DNA from: Halomonas sp. ML-15
Lineage (GTDB): Bacteria; Pseudomonadota; Gammaproteobacteria; Pseudomonadales; Halomonadaceae
DNA: 64,000 bases
NCBI RefSeq assembly: GCF_014779595.1
Contig: NZ_JACXZT010000019.1
Coordinates: 1-64,000, forward strand
Reading direction: 5' to 3'
Shown in pieces: positions 34,433 to 43,727 of the stretch (the first letter of the stretch is position 1; every line of letters starts with the position of its first letter). A program made the translations under genes and the position numbers. Under the pieces are notes generated by a model. That model saw nothing but the letters and a program-made list of their open reading frames with translations, made no database searches and was not told the origin of the DNA.

Positions 34433-35697
34433 GCGCCCTCCTTCTGCTCCTTGTCCTCTTTCTCGGGCTTGGCATGGCCCTGGTGCGCCAGCGCGCCGGC
34501 CTCATCCAGGCGCGGGTGGTTATCGAGGAACTCGCGGTGGATATCGGGCAGCGCATCCAACGCCTTGAGGGTGTTGGTCAGGGCATGAATGGCGGCCAGC
34601 ACATCCTGGGTGTTGCCGGTCTCGGAGATGGTATGCATGTTGCGGATCGGGAAACCGATTGAGGTCGCGGCGCAGTCCACCGCGGCGAGCACGCCGGCCA
34701 TGCCGTCGGTGCCGGTGTCGGCACCGACGATATCGCGCTGCAGGGGAATATCCTGCTCCTTGGCGGTGGTCGCGATAAGGCGGTTGAGCTGCTCGCTGGC
34801 GATAGAGCCCACCGACATGGTGAAGCCCTTGCCCATCTCCAGCGGCTGCATACGCCGGTCGCCGATGCCCGGAGCGGCGACGTAGTCGTGATTGACGTCG
34901 ACGCCGATCAGCGCATCCGGCTTGAGCTCTCCGGCCAGCACTCGGCTACCGAAGCGGCCAATCTCTTCGTAACTGGCGATGGCGAACAGCACCCGTACCT
35001 GCTCGGTACCACCGGCCTCAGCGATCAGCCGTGCCACCTCGGCGGTGACGAAACAGCCCAGGCCGTTATCCAGATAGGCGCCGTAGAAGGTGTCGGGGCT
35101 GAAGCCCGGGCGGATCGGCCGGTCGAAAAGGATCGAGTCGCCGGGGCGCACGCCGAGATTGAGGACCTGCTGCTTCTTGTTCTCGCCGTGAATCTGCAGG
35201 TCGAGGTAGATCTGCTCTTTCTTGATGCCTTTGCTGCCGTCGCGCTGGGCCGGTTCGGAGAAGTGGATCGCCCCCAGCGCCTCGACGGTACCGCCACGAA
35301 TCACCCGGTAGCTGCCGGGATGCTCCGGATCCTCGCTGAACAGCTTGACCTCGTGGCCGATCAGCACCCCGGGCAGGAAGGAGTCGGTATTGATCCAGAT
35401 CTTGCCGTCGTCGCCGATATTGCGCACCTGCATGCGGATCTTGTCGGCATGACCGATGATCATCACCTTGAACATATCGTCGCGGCCGGGATGGGTATCC
35501 AGCACCACGCCGGCATGCCCCTTGTACTGATGCAGATGCCAGCCCTTGGGCGCAAAGCTCTCGAAATAGGGCTTGAGCACGCCGTAGGTCATGGCGCCCT
35601 CCAGGCCTATCGGGCTCGGCGCATCGAGGATACGGCGCATCAGGGTGAATTGCTCGTCCGGCATGGGTTGCGTCCAGGGCTGCTTCGCGTCGCTCAT
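34429..35697 (-). CDS. M42-family metallopeptidase
   Basis: A 422-residue M42/M20-type aminopeptidase-like enzyme. Metal ligands and catalytic residues: H in IIGHADKIRM, D in YLDNGLGC, the EE pair in SYEEIGRFGS, D in GVDVNHD and H in NMHTISE. The middle domain carries a GVLIGHEVKLFSEDPEHPG insertion. M42 enzymes are dodecameric cytosolic exopeptidases, though some act on non-peptide amides. A charged Lys/Glu tail ends the protein. Coupled to the downstream lipoprotein. Confidence 0.8.
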   Translation of the reverse strand: MSDAKQPWTQPMPDEQFTLMRRILDAPSPIGLEGAMTYGVLKPYFESFAPKGWHLHQYKGHAGVVLDTHPGRDDMFKVMIIGHADKIRMQVRNIGDDGKIWINTDSFLPGVLIGHEVKLFSEDPEHPGSYRVIRGGTVEALGAIHFSEPAQRDGSKGIKKEQIYLDLQIHGENKKQQVLNLGVRPGDSILFDRPIRPGFSPDTFYGAYLDNGLGCFVTAEVARLIAEAGGTEQVRVLFAIASYEEIGRFGSRVLAGELKPDALIGVDVNHDYVAAPGIGDRRMQPLEMGKGFTMSVGSIASEQLNRLIATTAKEQDIPLQRDIVGADTGTDGMAGVLAAVDCAATSIGFPIRNMHTISETGNTQDVLAAIHALTNTLKALDALPDIHREFLDNHPRLDEAGALAHQGHAKPEKEDKEQKEGA

Positions 35698-35780
35698 CTA
35701 GGCCTCTCGCTGATTGAGAAAAATATCTCCCTAGTCTGCCAGATTCCGCAGCGGCTGGCCTGCCGACGTGGCAGCATCGC

Positions 35781-36695
35781 TCAAGCGCTCTCGCTTAGCA
35801 GCCAGCGGCGAAAGGCACGCGCCGCCGGGGTCAGATGGCGATGCTGTGGAGTGAGCAGCGACAGCTTGCCCCGACTGGGCAAGGCATGGGGCAGCGCTCG
35901 CACCAGATTGCCCTGGTGCAGGTCGGCCTCCAGCAGGCGCGACCAACCGAGGGTCACCCCTTGCCCGGCCAGGGTAGCGTGCATCAACAGCTGATAGCTG
36001 TTAGCGCGCAGACTGTGTGCTGGGGCCCGCCATTCGAGCCCCAGCGCCTGGTACCAGGCCTGCCAAGTGAGCCAGTCGTTAAAGTGGTCCTCCACCACCA
36101 GCAAGGTGTGGTGGGCGAGCAGATCGTCGGCATCCTGCACGGCACCATGGCGTTCGAGATAGGCGAGGCTAGAGACGGCGATCACATCCTCGCTGTCGAA
36201 GATCGGCTCGGCGATTACGCCCGGCGGGTCCACCGCATGCTCAAGATAGTAGTAGAGGCCCAGGTCGAACTCGGCGAGATCGAGTCGATAGGGGTCCTCC
36301 ACGGTGAGAATACGGATCTCGATCTGTGGATGGGCGTGCTGGAAATCGGGCAGCTGCCGCGCCAACCACAGCGAGGCGATGGTCGGACTCGAGGCCAGGG
36401 TCAGCTGGTGATCGTTGCCATGACGCCTGAGCCGAGCGCTTTCGTCAGCGAGTTCACGCAGCACGCGGCACACCACGCGGTAATACTGCTCGCCAGCCGG
36501 GGTCAGGTGCAGACCGTCATGGCTACGCTCGAACAGCGGGCGACCGAGATCGGTTTCCAGGCGCTTGACCTGTCGACTGACCGCACTCTGGGTCAGGTTC
36601 AACTCGCTGCCGGCCTGGGTAAAACTGGCGTGGCGCGCGGCGACCTCGAAGGCACGCAGGCAGGCCAGCGGTGGCAGGGCATCACGACGCGACAT
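35781..36695 (-). CDS. LysR-family regulator (GcvA-like)
   Basis: A 304-residue LysR protein. The N-terminus (LPPLACLRAFEVAARHASFT, LNLTQSAVSRQVKRLE) is typical of the GcvA/AmpR branch. The ATG at 36695 has a GAGGAG site. It lies 47 bases downstream of the CocE hydrolase gene on the same strand and is likely the last gene of the BCCT-hydrolase operon, autoregulating it. Confidence 0.85.
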   Translation of the reverse strand: MSRRDALPPLACLRAFEVAARHASFTQAGSELNLTQSAVSRQVKRLETDLGRPLFERSHDGLHLTPAGEQYYRVVCRVLRELADESARLRRHGNDHQLTLASSPTIASLWLARQLPDFQHAHPQIEIRILTVEDPYRLDLAEFDLGLYYYLEHAVDPPGVIAEPIFDSEDVIAVSSLAYLERHGAVQDADDLLAHHTLLVVEDHFNDWLTWQAWYQALGLEWRAPAHSLRANSYQLLMHATLAGQGVTLGWSRLLEADLHQGNLVRALPHALPSRGKLSLLTPQHRHLTPAARAFRRWLLSESA

Positions 36696-36742
36696 GGCAC
36701 TCCTCGGAGCAGGTGAAGCTCCGAGGATAGCATGCGTCGGAC

Positions 36743-38767
36743 TCACAGCGCGGTGCGCGGCACTTGCCTCTTCCAGTGCCGACGACTCACCTCCTGGCCG
36801 TCGTCACGGGCCACCTGTTGCGCCTCGAGGTAGAAACACTCGGCGTCGCAGGTCATCCAGTAGCGGCTGTCGACCTCCACGGCGAAGCGACCCGGGCCAT
36901 CTTCGCGCCCGGCACGGTACACCCAGGCGATTTCGGCAAGGGTAGCGTCCGGGTCGTCGGGGTGGGCGGTGTAGACTTCGCGGCAGTGCTGGTCGACCCA
37001 TAGGCCGTGGTCGAGAAAGCGCACGTGACCAAGATCGTCTTCCACGATAGTGGTTACCTCACCGCTGGCGATGTCCTCCTGGACAGTGCGTCGCGGCTGG
37101 GCATCGCGCAACGACTCGAGCCGCGCCGGCGGCGCCGCCTCGGGGGCCTCGAAGGGGCTTTCGGCCAGTGCCTTACCGTGGAACAGCGGCAGCTCCAGGG
37201 CATGCTCACCGGGCACCAGGGTCAGCGCACTGCGCACACGACTCGGCCACAGCAGCGGGAAGTTGGCCGAGGCGAGGGAGACCCGCAGACGATGACCGGC
37301 AGGCAGCCGATAGCCGGTCATGTCGAGACACAGATCGATATCGAGAGGTTCATCCGGGCGCGGCGGCGTGAGTTCACCGAGGTCGCGATGCAGGTTGAGA
37401 TTGAGCACGCCGTAGCTGATCTGCGCCACCCGGCCATCGGGGCGGACATCCTGAAGGCGTACCGTCAACTGGCCGGTGTCGGTGGCACTGGCCAGGCGCA
37501 GCCGCACCCGCGGCTGACCAAGAATCGCTATGCTCTCCTCGAGCGGCTGGCTGTCGAAGCACAGCGCATCGGCATCGTCGCGGCGCTGGTCGCCGGGCAG
37601 GTCGGGGCCGAACCAGATCGCGCAATACTCACCCTGATAGCGCCCGGCGGTGAGCGGTGAGTCGATTCGCTGCGGCCTCTCGAGCGCGGTGTCGCCCTCG
37701 ATCAGCCCGGTGTCGGCCAGCGAATAACAGCGTGGACTCACCTCGCGGCTCGGCCAGCCCTCGGTGCGCACCCATTGGCCGGGACGCTGACGATACATCG
37801 GCTGCGGCACCACCGCATCCTGCAGATAGAAGGTGCCCGCCGGTTCATCCATTACCCCGGTCTCGATGCCCTTGAGCCAGTAGTCCCACCAGCGTAACGC
37901 CTCCTGCAGAAACCCGATCGCCGGATCGGGAATCGCGAAGTGAGGATACTTGTGGATCCATGGACCGATCAGCGCCTTCCTGGGGCACTCGAGGTGCTCC
38001 ATCAAGCGCGGGATACTGTTCTTGTAGGCGTCCCCCCAGCCGCCGACGCAGTAGACCGCGGCCTCGATATCGGCATAGTTCTGCGCCACCGAGCCGTGCT
38101 TCCAGTAGGCATCGCGGGTCTGGTGGGAAAGCCAGGTCTCGGCCAGCAGCGGCATGTTATCGAGACGCTGCCGCCACATCTCGCGCCAACGCTCGCCGAC
38201 CAGCAGCGGATCCGGCGCCGCCGCCGAGAAGCTGAGCATGGTCGCCGCCCAGCCGAGATTCTCGAGCAGCAGATTGCCGCCCTTGTAGTGAATATCGTCG
38301 GCAAAACGGTCATCCGTGGAACACAGCGTGATGACCGCCTTCAGCGGTTCGGGGCGCAGCGCGGCGAGCTGCAGCGAGTTGAAGCCGCCCCAGGAGATAC
38401 CCATCATGCCCAGTTGGCCGTTGCACCAGGCCTGGCTGGCGATCCACTCGATCACTTCCAGGGCATCGGCCTGCTCCTGAGGCAGATACTCATCGGCCAT
38501 CAGCCCGTCGGACTCGCCGTTGCCGCGCATATCGACACGCACACAGGCGTAACCATGGCCGGCAAAGTAGGGGTGCGTCAGCTCATCACGGACTGCCGTA
38601 CCGTCGCGCTTGCGATACGGCAGGTACTCGAGTATTGCCGGCACCGGCGCCTGCTCGGCACCCTCCGGCAGCCAGAGTCGGGCGGCCAGCCGAGTGCCGT
38701 CGGTCAGTGGAATCTCGAGATGTTCGATCTCACGGACGGCATGGGGAAAGTCGTGCTTGATTCGCAT
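36743..38767 (-). CDS. CocE/NonD-family serine hydrolase
   Basis: A 674-residue hydrolase with the X-Pro-dipeptidyl-peptidase/CocE architecture: an alpha/beta-hydrolase core (LEYLPYRKRDGT, VRVDMRGNGESDG, nucleophile S125 in MGISWGGFN), a helical cap and a C-terminal jelly-roll domain (LPAGHRLRVSLASANFPLLW). Members cleave esters such as cocaine or acyl amides. It begins three bases after the BCCT stop, so the imported compound is probably its ester substrate. Confidence 0.88.
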   Translation of the reverse strand: MRIKHDFPHAVREIEHLEIPLTDGTRLAARLWLPEGAEQAPVPAILEYLPYRKRDGTAVRDELTHPYFAGHGYACVRVDMRGNGESDGLMADEYLPQEQADALEVIEWIASQAWCNGQLGMMGISWGGFNSLQLAALRPEPLKAVITLCSTDDRFADDIHYKGGNLLLENLGWAATMLSFSAAAPDPLLVGERWREMWRQRLDNMPLLAETWLSHQTRDAYWKHGSVAQNYADIEAAVYCVGGWGDAYKNSIPRLMEHLECPRKALIGPWIHKYPHFAIPDPAIGFLQEALRWWDYWLKGIETGVMDEPAGTFYLQDAVVPQPMYRQRPGQWVRTEGWPSREVSPRCYSLADTGLIEGDTALERPQRIDSPLTAGRYQGEYCAIWFGPDLPGDQRRDDADALCFDSQPLEESIAILGQPRVRLRLASATDTGQLTVRLQDVRPDGRVAQISYGVLNLNLHRDLGELTPPRPDEPLDIDLCLDMTGYRLPAGHRLRVSLASANFPLLWPSRVRSALTLVPGEHALELPLFHGKALAESPFEAPEAAPPARLESLRDAQPRRTVQEDIASGEVTTIVEDDLGHVRFLDHGLWVDQHCREVYTAHPDDPDATLAEIAWVYRAGREDGPGRFAVEVDSRYWMTCDAECFYLEAQQVARDDGQEVSRRHWKRQVPRTAL

Positions 38768-38770
38768 GGT

Positions 38771-40318
38771 TCAGCGGGAATCCTGATCCGAGTGGTGGGT
38801 GTCGGGAGGTGTCAGGCGCTCGGGATGCTTGAGCCATATCCACAGCGCACTGCTGGCAGCGAGGATGATCAGCATCGCCGGTAGCCCGCCCAGGTTGGAG
38901 AGCATCTTGACGCCATCGATGCCGACGAAGCTGACCATCACCCAGGAGACGACGCCAACGATCACGCCCCACAGCACCTTCATCGGCAAGCCGGTATTGA
39001 GGTCGGAGTCGGCGGTCAGGCCACGGGTGCAGAGATTGCCGATGGCATCGGTATTGGAGTCGGCCACGGTGACGTAGGAGATAAAGGCGATGAACAGCAG
39101 CAGCGGAATCCAGAGCCCGGCGAGGGGCAACTCGCGGAACAGGGTGTAGAGCAGATGCTCGATGCCGCGATCCTCGAGCACGGCATTGAGATCGACTCCG
39201 GCATGCAGCTGGTAATAGATCGCCGCGCTGGAAAAGATGGTGATCCACACCACCGCGAATAGCGCGGGATAGAGCAGGTTGACGCGCAGAAACTCGCGCA
39301 CCGTATAGCCCCGCGAGATCTTGCCCAGGAACAGCGCCGCTACCGGCGCCCAGGCGAACCACACCGCCCAGTAGAAGATCGACCACCAGTAGGGCCACTG
39401 GTCATCCCCTGCAGCACCGGTGAACAGGCTGCGGGTAAAGAAGTTGTCCAGGTAGACGCCAAACGACTCCACCCCGAGCTGCAGCATGAACAGCGTTGGC
39501 CCGAACACGAATACGAACAGCCCGAGCACCAGCAGCAGCCAGGCATTGAGCGACGATAGCCGCGCGATACCGCGCTGCAGACCGCTGGCGGCAGAAATCA
39601 CGAAAGTCACCACAATGATGGCGATGATCACCCCGAGGCGCAGCGGATTGGTATCGCCCTCGACGTACTGCCCGACGCCACCGGCGATGGTCAGCGCCCC
39701 GGTTCCCAGGGTCGAGGCCATACCCGCCACTAGCGCATAGAGTGCCAGCGCGTCGATGGCGCCGGCATAGCGTTTGACCCCCTCGCCGAGCAGCGGCTCG
39801 AGCATGCTCGAGATCGAGAAACGCTGGCGACGATTATAGAACGCCAGGGCAAAGATCAGCGCTGGTACCGCATAGATGGCGTAGGGCGTGAAAGCCCAGT
39901 GCAGAAACATGGTCGACATGGAAAACAGCGCGGCATCGGCTGAGCCAGCCTCGAGGCCGCTGGAGGCCGGTGGCCCCATCAGGTGATAGAGCGGCTCGGC
40001 GGTGGTCCAGAACAGCACGCCCACGGCGAGGGTGGTACACAGCGTGATCGAGAACCAGCGCAGCGGCGACAGCAGCCGCGTGGCCTGCTCACCGCCGATA
40101 CGTATACGCCCCAGCGGCGAGACATAGACCACCACCGCCAGCAGCAACAGGTAGAGGCTGCCGAGGCTGAACAACCAGGAGAAGTGATCGAGAATCGCAC
40201 TATTGAGGGCACTGGTGCCCGCCAGGAAGGCGTCGAGATCGACATAACTGGCGACCACCGCCGCCATCAATACCAGAAAGGTCGGCCAGAAAACCCCTGG
40301 CCGGATAGACGTTCGCAT
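38771..40318 (-). CDS. BCCT-family betaine/choline/carnitine transporter
   Basis: A 515-residue transporter with twelve membrane helices. Diagnostic segments are FWTTAEPLYHLMGPP, MFLHWAFTPYAIYAVPAL, the tryptophan-rich SIFYWAVWFAWAP and ALFLGKISRGYTVREFL, and VTVADSNTDAIGNL. BCCT proteins carry quaternary-ammonium or sulfonium solutes. Pairing with a CocE-type esterase hints at uptake of an ester of choline or carnitine rather than betaine itself; this is inference. The start at 40318 follows GGGAG. Confidence 0.88.
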   Translation of the reverse strand: MRTSIRPGVFWPTFLVLMAAVVASYVDLDAFLAGTSALNSAILDHFSWLFSLGSLYLLLLAVVVYVSPLGRIRIGGEQATRLLSPLRWFSITLCTTLAVGVLFWTTAEPLYHLMGPPASSGLEAGSADAALFSMSTMFLHWAFTPYAIYAVPALIFALAFYNRRQRFSISSMLEPLLGEGVKRYAGAIDALALYALVAGMASTLGTGALTIAGGVGQYVEGDTNPLRLGVIIAIIVVTFVISAASGLQRGIARLSSLNAWLLLVLGLFVFVFGPTLFMLQLGVESFGVYLDNFFTRSLFTGAAGDDQWPYWWSIFYWAVWFAWAPVAALFLGKISRGYTVREFLRVNLLYPALFAVVWITIFSSAAIYYQLHAGVDLNAVLEDRGIEHLLYTLFRELPLAGLWIPLLLFIAFISYVTVADSNTDAIGNLCTRGLTADSDLNTGLPMKVLWGVIVGVVSWVMVSFVGIDGVKMLSNLGGLPAMLIILAASSALWIWLKHPERLTPPDTHHSDQDSR

Positions 40319-40477
40319 ACCCTTAGCTCCCTTTATCGTTATGCCCGGCATACGGCCGGTGTCGAGGCCTTCTACCTTAGCGGCATGGCAGGCTACTGCG
40401 ACAAACGTTCAATGGGCATGGGGGTATGCGCTGGGCGCATGGCCGACGTAGACGACCAAAACGCTGATCGGAACGCC

Positions 40478-40666
40478 TCAGCTGTTGGCGTCGTGTTCCG
40501 GCTTGTCCTTGCGCGACGTCGACGCCATTTTCTCCAGCTCGGCCTCGTCCATGGAGTCATACATCGAGCGGGCAGCACCGTCCAAATCGCCGACCTTGGT
40601 CTCGCCGCGCTTGGCAGCAAGGGCCGCTCCGGCCGCCTTCTGCTGAGCCTTGGATATTGCAGGCAT
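40478..40666 (-). CDS. DUF3008 family small protein
   Basis: A 62-residue hydrophilic protein beginning MPAISKAQQKAAGAALAAKRGE and containing GAARSMYDSMDEAELEKMAST, the whole DUF3008 signature. Such proteins are conserved, cytoplasmic and uncharacterised. A strong AGGAGG site lies seven bases before the ATG. Confidence 0.85.
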   Translation of the reverse strand: MPAISKAQQKAAGAALAAKRGETKVGDLDGAARSMYDSMDEAELEKMASTSRKDKPEHDANS

Positions 40667-40854
40667 ATTCAACCCTCCTGGTCGATATAAGGTTGCAAAG
40701 CTGGGGCGAACAGCCCCATTGAATTGACGCATTTGAACGCAAAAAGCTCCACTAGCGGGTACTTGCGACCCTCCATCGTAAGCCTCGCTGACCGAGCACG
40801 GGGCATGTCTATGCTAGGCTAGCGCTTTTCCCTTCTGCGATTGATGAGGCCAGC

Positions 40855-41268
40855 ATGCTTCGTATCTCCAACAGCGTGGAGCTGGGCGACTGGGAAATCG
40901 AGATCAGTCAGATCCGCGCCCAGGGCTCCGGTGGCCAGAACGTCAACAAGGTCGCCTCGGCGGTCCATCTGCGCTTCGATATCCCCAACTCCAGCCTGCC
41001 GCCCTTCTACAAGGAGCGGCTGATGGCGCTCTCCGACCAGCGCATCAGCAAGGAGGGGGTAGTGGTGATCAAGGCCCAGAGCCACCGCACCCTGGAGCTG
41101 AACAAGGAGGATGCGCTGGCGCGCCTGCGCGAGCTGATCCGCGAGGCGGTCAAGCAGCAGAAGGTGCGCAAGCCCACCAGACCGACCAAGGGCTCGCAGC
41201 GTCGTCGGGTCGACGGCAAGACCCGCAAGGGCAAGACCAAGTCGCTGCGCGGCAAGGTGAAGGTATAA
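40855..41268 (+). CDS. arfB: Alternative ribosome-rescue factor ArfB (YaeJ)
   Basis: A 137-residue release-factor-like peptidyl-tRNA hydrolase with the GGQ motif (RAQGSGGQNVNKV, GGQ at 26-28) and a long basic C-terminal tail (QRRRVDGKTRKGKTKS) that enters the empty mRNA channel of stalled ribosomes. It lacks the codon-recognition domains of RF1/RF2. It rescues non-stop complexes independent of tmRNA. Stand-alone gene. Confidence 0.93.
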   Translation: MLRISNSVELGDWEIEISQIRAQGSGGQNVNKVASAVHLRFDIPNSSLPPFYKERLMALSDQRISKEGVVVIKAQSHRTLELNKEDALARLRELIREAVKQQKVRKPTRPTKGSQRRRVDGKTRKGKTKSLRGKVKV

Positions 41269-41277
41269 GTAAGCCGA

Positions 41278-42324
41278 TCAGTACCGCTCGGGGTGGGCGC
41301 TGGTCAGGATATGGTGCAGCCCCCCGCACTCGACCATCACATCGTCGCAGTTGACGACGATCTCCGAGCGTGCCAGCACATAGCTCTTGCCGGTGATGGT
41401 GTTCTCCACCACATGGCCCTTGCCCTCCTCGCGCACTGCAATGAACTGGCCGATAAAGCCCGTCTCACGCAGTGACACGGTCTCCAGCTTGTCGCCGGGC
41501 TTGATGGTGCCTTCGTAGTGCATCAGCGCCAGCCGTGCCGAGGTGCCGGTACCGGTAGTGCTGCGGCAGATCACCCCCGGGTGCACATAGGTGGTCGAAC
41601 GCGAGCGGTAGAAGTCGTCGGCGACCTGCTCCACCGGCCCCATGAAGTGCAGGAACGGCAGCGGGCCCACGTCGCCCAGGGTGTAGTGGGAGAAGCCGCG
41701 CTCGGCCTGAATCGCCTCGACGATCTTGTGGGCACACTCGGCCAGTTGGCGCTCCTCGGCGCGGTGCAGCGAGAAGCCAAGCGAGGCGGCATCGACCAGC
41801 GCATAGAAGCCGCCGCTGTAGGCCACGCTATAGGTCACCTCGCCCAGCTCCGGGACATGGATCTTGGCGCGGTAGGTATCGATATAGCTGGGCAGCCCGC
41901 CGCAGGTGATCGCCTCGACCACACCATTCTCGACCCGCGCCTCGATATTGACCAACCCGGCCGGCGACTCGAGCACGAAGTGCTGGGTCCCCTCCTGCTT
42001 GGGCACGATACCGGCCTCTAGCACCGCGGTGGCGGTACAGATGGTGTTGGAGCCGGAGTAGATCGGGTAGCCCATCACCTCCATGATGATATAGCCGGCC
42101 GCCGCCGCGGGGTCGGTGGCCGGCACGATCAGGTCCACCGACATCTCGGGGATCCCGTAAGGCTCTTCCAGCAGCAGTCGGCGCAGACCGTCGGCGTCGT
42201 CACGCAGGTAGTGCATCTGCTCACGCACCGTGGCACCGGGCAGCGGGTCGATACCTCCGGTGACAATACGGCTGACATCGCCGCCGGCGTGGGTATCCAT
42301 CAACTGCAGGGTCAGTTCACTCAT
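41278..42324 (-). CDS. Proline-racemase-superfamily protein with both catalytic Cys replaced
   Basis: A 348-residue protein of the proline racemase / 4-hydroxyproline epimerase / trans-3-hydroxyproline dehydratase superfamily (DTHAGGDVSRIVTGGI start). The first catalytic position, normally Cys in MCGHN, is Ser90 (YSGSNTIC); the second, normally Cys in DRSPCGTGT, is Thr257 (CRSTTGTGT). Racemases need two Cys, 3-hydroxyproline dehydratases have Cys/Thr. The Ser/Thr pair means function is uncertain. It overlaps the upstream dehydrogenase gene by four bases. Confidence 0.8.
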   Translation of the reverse strand: MSELTLQLMDTHAGGDVSRIVTGGIDPLPGATVREQMHYLRDDADGLRRLLLEEPYGIPEMSVDLIVPATDPAAAAGYIIMEVMGYPIYSGSNTICTATAVLEAGIVPKQEGTQHFVLESPAGLVNIEARVENGVVEAITCGGLPSYIDTYRAKIHVPELGEVTYSVAYSGGFYALVDAASLGFSLHRAEERQLAECAHKIVEAIQAERGFSHYTLGDVGPLPFLHFMGPVEQVADDFYRSRSTTYVHPGVICRSTTGTGTSARLALMHYEGTIKPGDKLETVSLRETGFIGQFIAVREEGKGHVVENTITGKSYVLARSEIVVNCDDVMVECGGLHHILTSAHPERY

Positions 42325-43496
42325 GGGTGTTGCTCCAGGGCGAAAGGGGCGCCGTGTTCATCCCACTCGGCATCGGGCACGATCACGATCTTGCCCAGGT
42401 AGTTGCTGTCACGATTGACGAAGTAGCGCTCAGCGGCGTGCAGCTCGGAGAGCTTGAAGGCGGCGTGCAGGACAGGTTTGAGCTCGCCGGCACGGATCCA
42501 CTCGACCAGCTGCTCGGCCTCTTCGCGGGTACCGTGGGAGACGCCGAAAATCTGCACCTGGTAGAGGTAGATGCGCGTCCACATGATCTCGCTAAGGTTG
42601 CCGCCGCTGGCCCCGGCGATCGATAGTCGCGGATAGTCAGCGCGGCGGCCCATGTCGACGATCATGGTGTCGATGAAGCGGTCGGTCATCTCGCCACCGA
42701 CCAGATCCATCACCGCATCGATGGGGGCACCGCCGGTGGCGGCGAGCACCTGGCCGGTAAAGTCCTCCATCTGGGTGCGGTCGAATACTGCCTCCGCACC
42801 CAGCGCCTCGAGCGCCTCGGCCTTGTCGGCCTGGCTCAGCGCATAGGGGATGGCGCCGACGATGCGGCACAGCTGAATCAGCGCCGTGCCGACGCCGCCG
42901 CTGGCGCCGGTAACGAGCACGTGCTCGCCGGCCTTGACCCGCGCCGAGGTCATCATATGGTAGGCGGTCTGGTAGGAGCACATGCCCATCGCGGCGAGCT
43001 CGGCATCGGCCAGCTCGGGGTTGGGCACGTGGTGGAACTGGTCCGCCGGTACCGCGACGTATTCGGCGTAGCCGCCGTCGGCACCGTGGCCGTAGTAGTC
43101 CGGCGTCAGGTTGATATTGCGTCGGCCGTCGGCGTAGAGATTGAAGTCGAGCAGGCCACGTTGGCCGATGCGCGCCGGGTCGACGCCATCGCCCACCGCC
43201 GCCACGCGCCCGGCGATATCGGCGCCCTGGATACGCGGAAAGGTCAGGGTCGCCTCGCCGCCCATGGCGAACGAGGTTACCTCGCCCTTCTCCTTGGTCG
43301 GATAGAGACCTTCGCGGGCCTTGCGGTCGGTGTTGTTCTTGGCGGTAGCGGTGACCCGCACCAACACCTCACCGGGGCCGGGACGCGGGGTCGGCACGTC
43401 GTGGCGATACTCGAGCTTGTCGATATCACCATGCCCGGTCAGTAGCATGGCCGACATGGTGGCAGGAACAGTGTCTGGTGATGATACGGGTGTCAT
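42321..43496 (-). CDS. MDR zinc-type alcohol dehydrogenase / quinone oxidoreductase
   Basis: A 391-residue medium-chain dehydrogenase. The N-terminal GroES-like domain (DVPTPRPGPGEVLVRVTATA) and the Rossmann domain (VLVTGASGGVGTALIQLC) are clear; no structural zinc Cys cluster is visible, favouring the zinc-independent quinone oxidoreductase-like branch. A strong AAGGAGG site precedes the ATG. Its stop overlaps the start of the proline-racemase-like gene (ATGA), so the two probably act in one pathway. Confidence 0.8.
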   Translation of the reverse strand: MTPVSSPDTVPATMSAMLLTGHGDIDKLEYRHDVPTPRPGPGEVLVRVTATAKNNTDRKAREGLYPTKEKGEVTSFAMGGEATLTFPRIQGADIAGRVAAVGDGVDPARIGQRGLLDFNLYADGRRNINLTPDYYGHGADGGYAEYVAVPADQFHHVPNPELADAELAAMGMCSYQTAYHMMTSARVKAGEHVLVTGASGGVGTALIQLCRIVGAIPYALSQADKAEALEALGAEAVFDRTQMEDFTGQVLAATGGAPIDAVMDLVGGEMTDRFIDTMIVDMGRRADYPRLSIAGASGGNLSEIMWTRIYLYQVQIFGVSHGTREEAEQLVEWIRAGELKPVLHAAFKLSELHAAERYFVNRDSNYLGKIVIVPDAEWDEHGAPFALEQHP

Positions 43497-43727
43497 AGCG
43501 GCCTCCTTGCAAACGCGTCATCTTCACGCTGCGACGATAACAAACTCAGCCACCGTGCCTAGTGCAGAAGTTTTTGAATGCGGGCCCTTGCGCACGAGAA
43601 ATTTTTGTCCTGATCGAGGCCCTTGTCGGCATACCGCCAGCGGCGCTGCTACATCACGGCTGCCTTCATCACTGGCGATGGAGTAGGCTACCCATATCGC
43701 GCCCCATCACTACATTAGGAGACTCCC

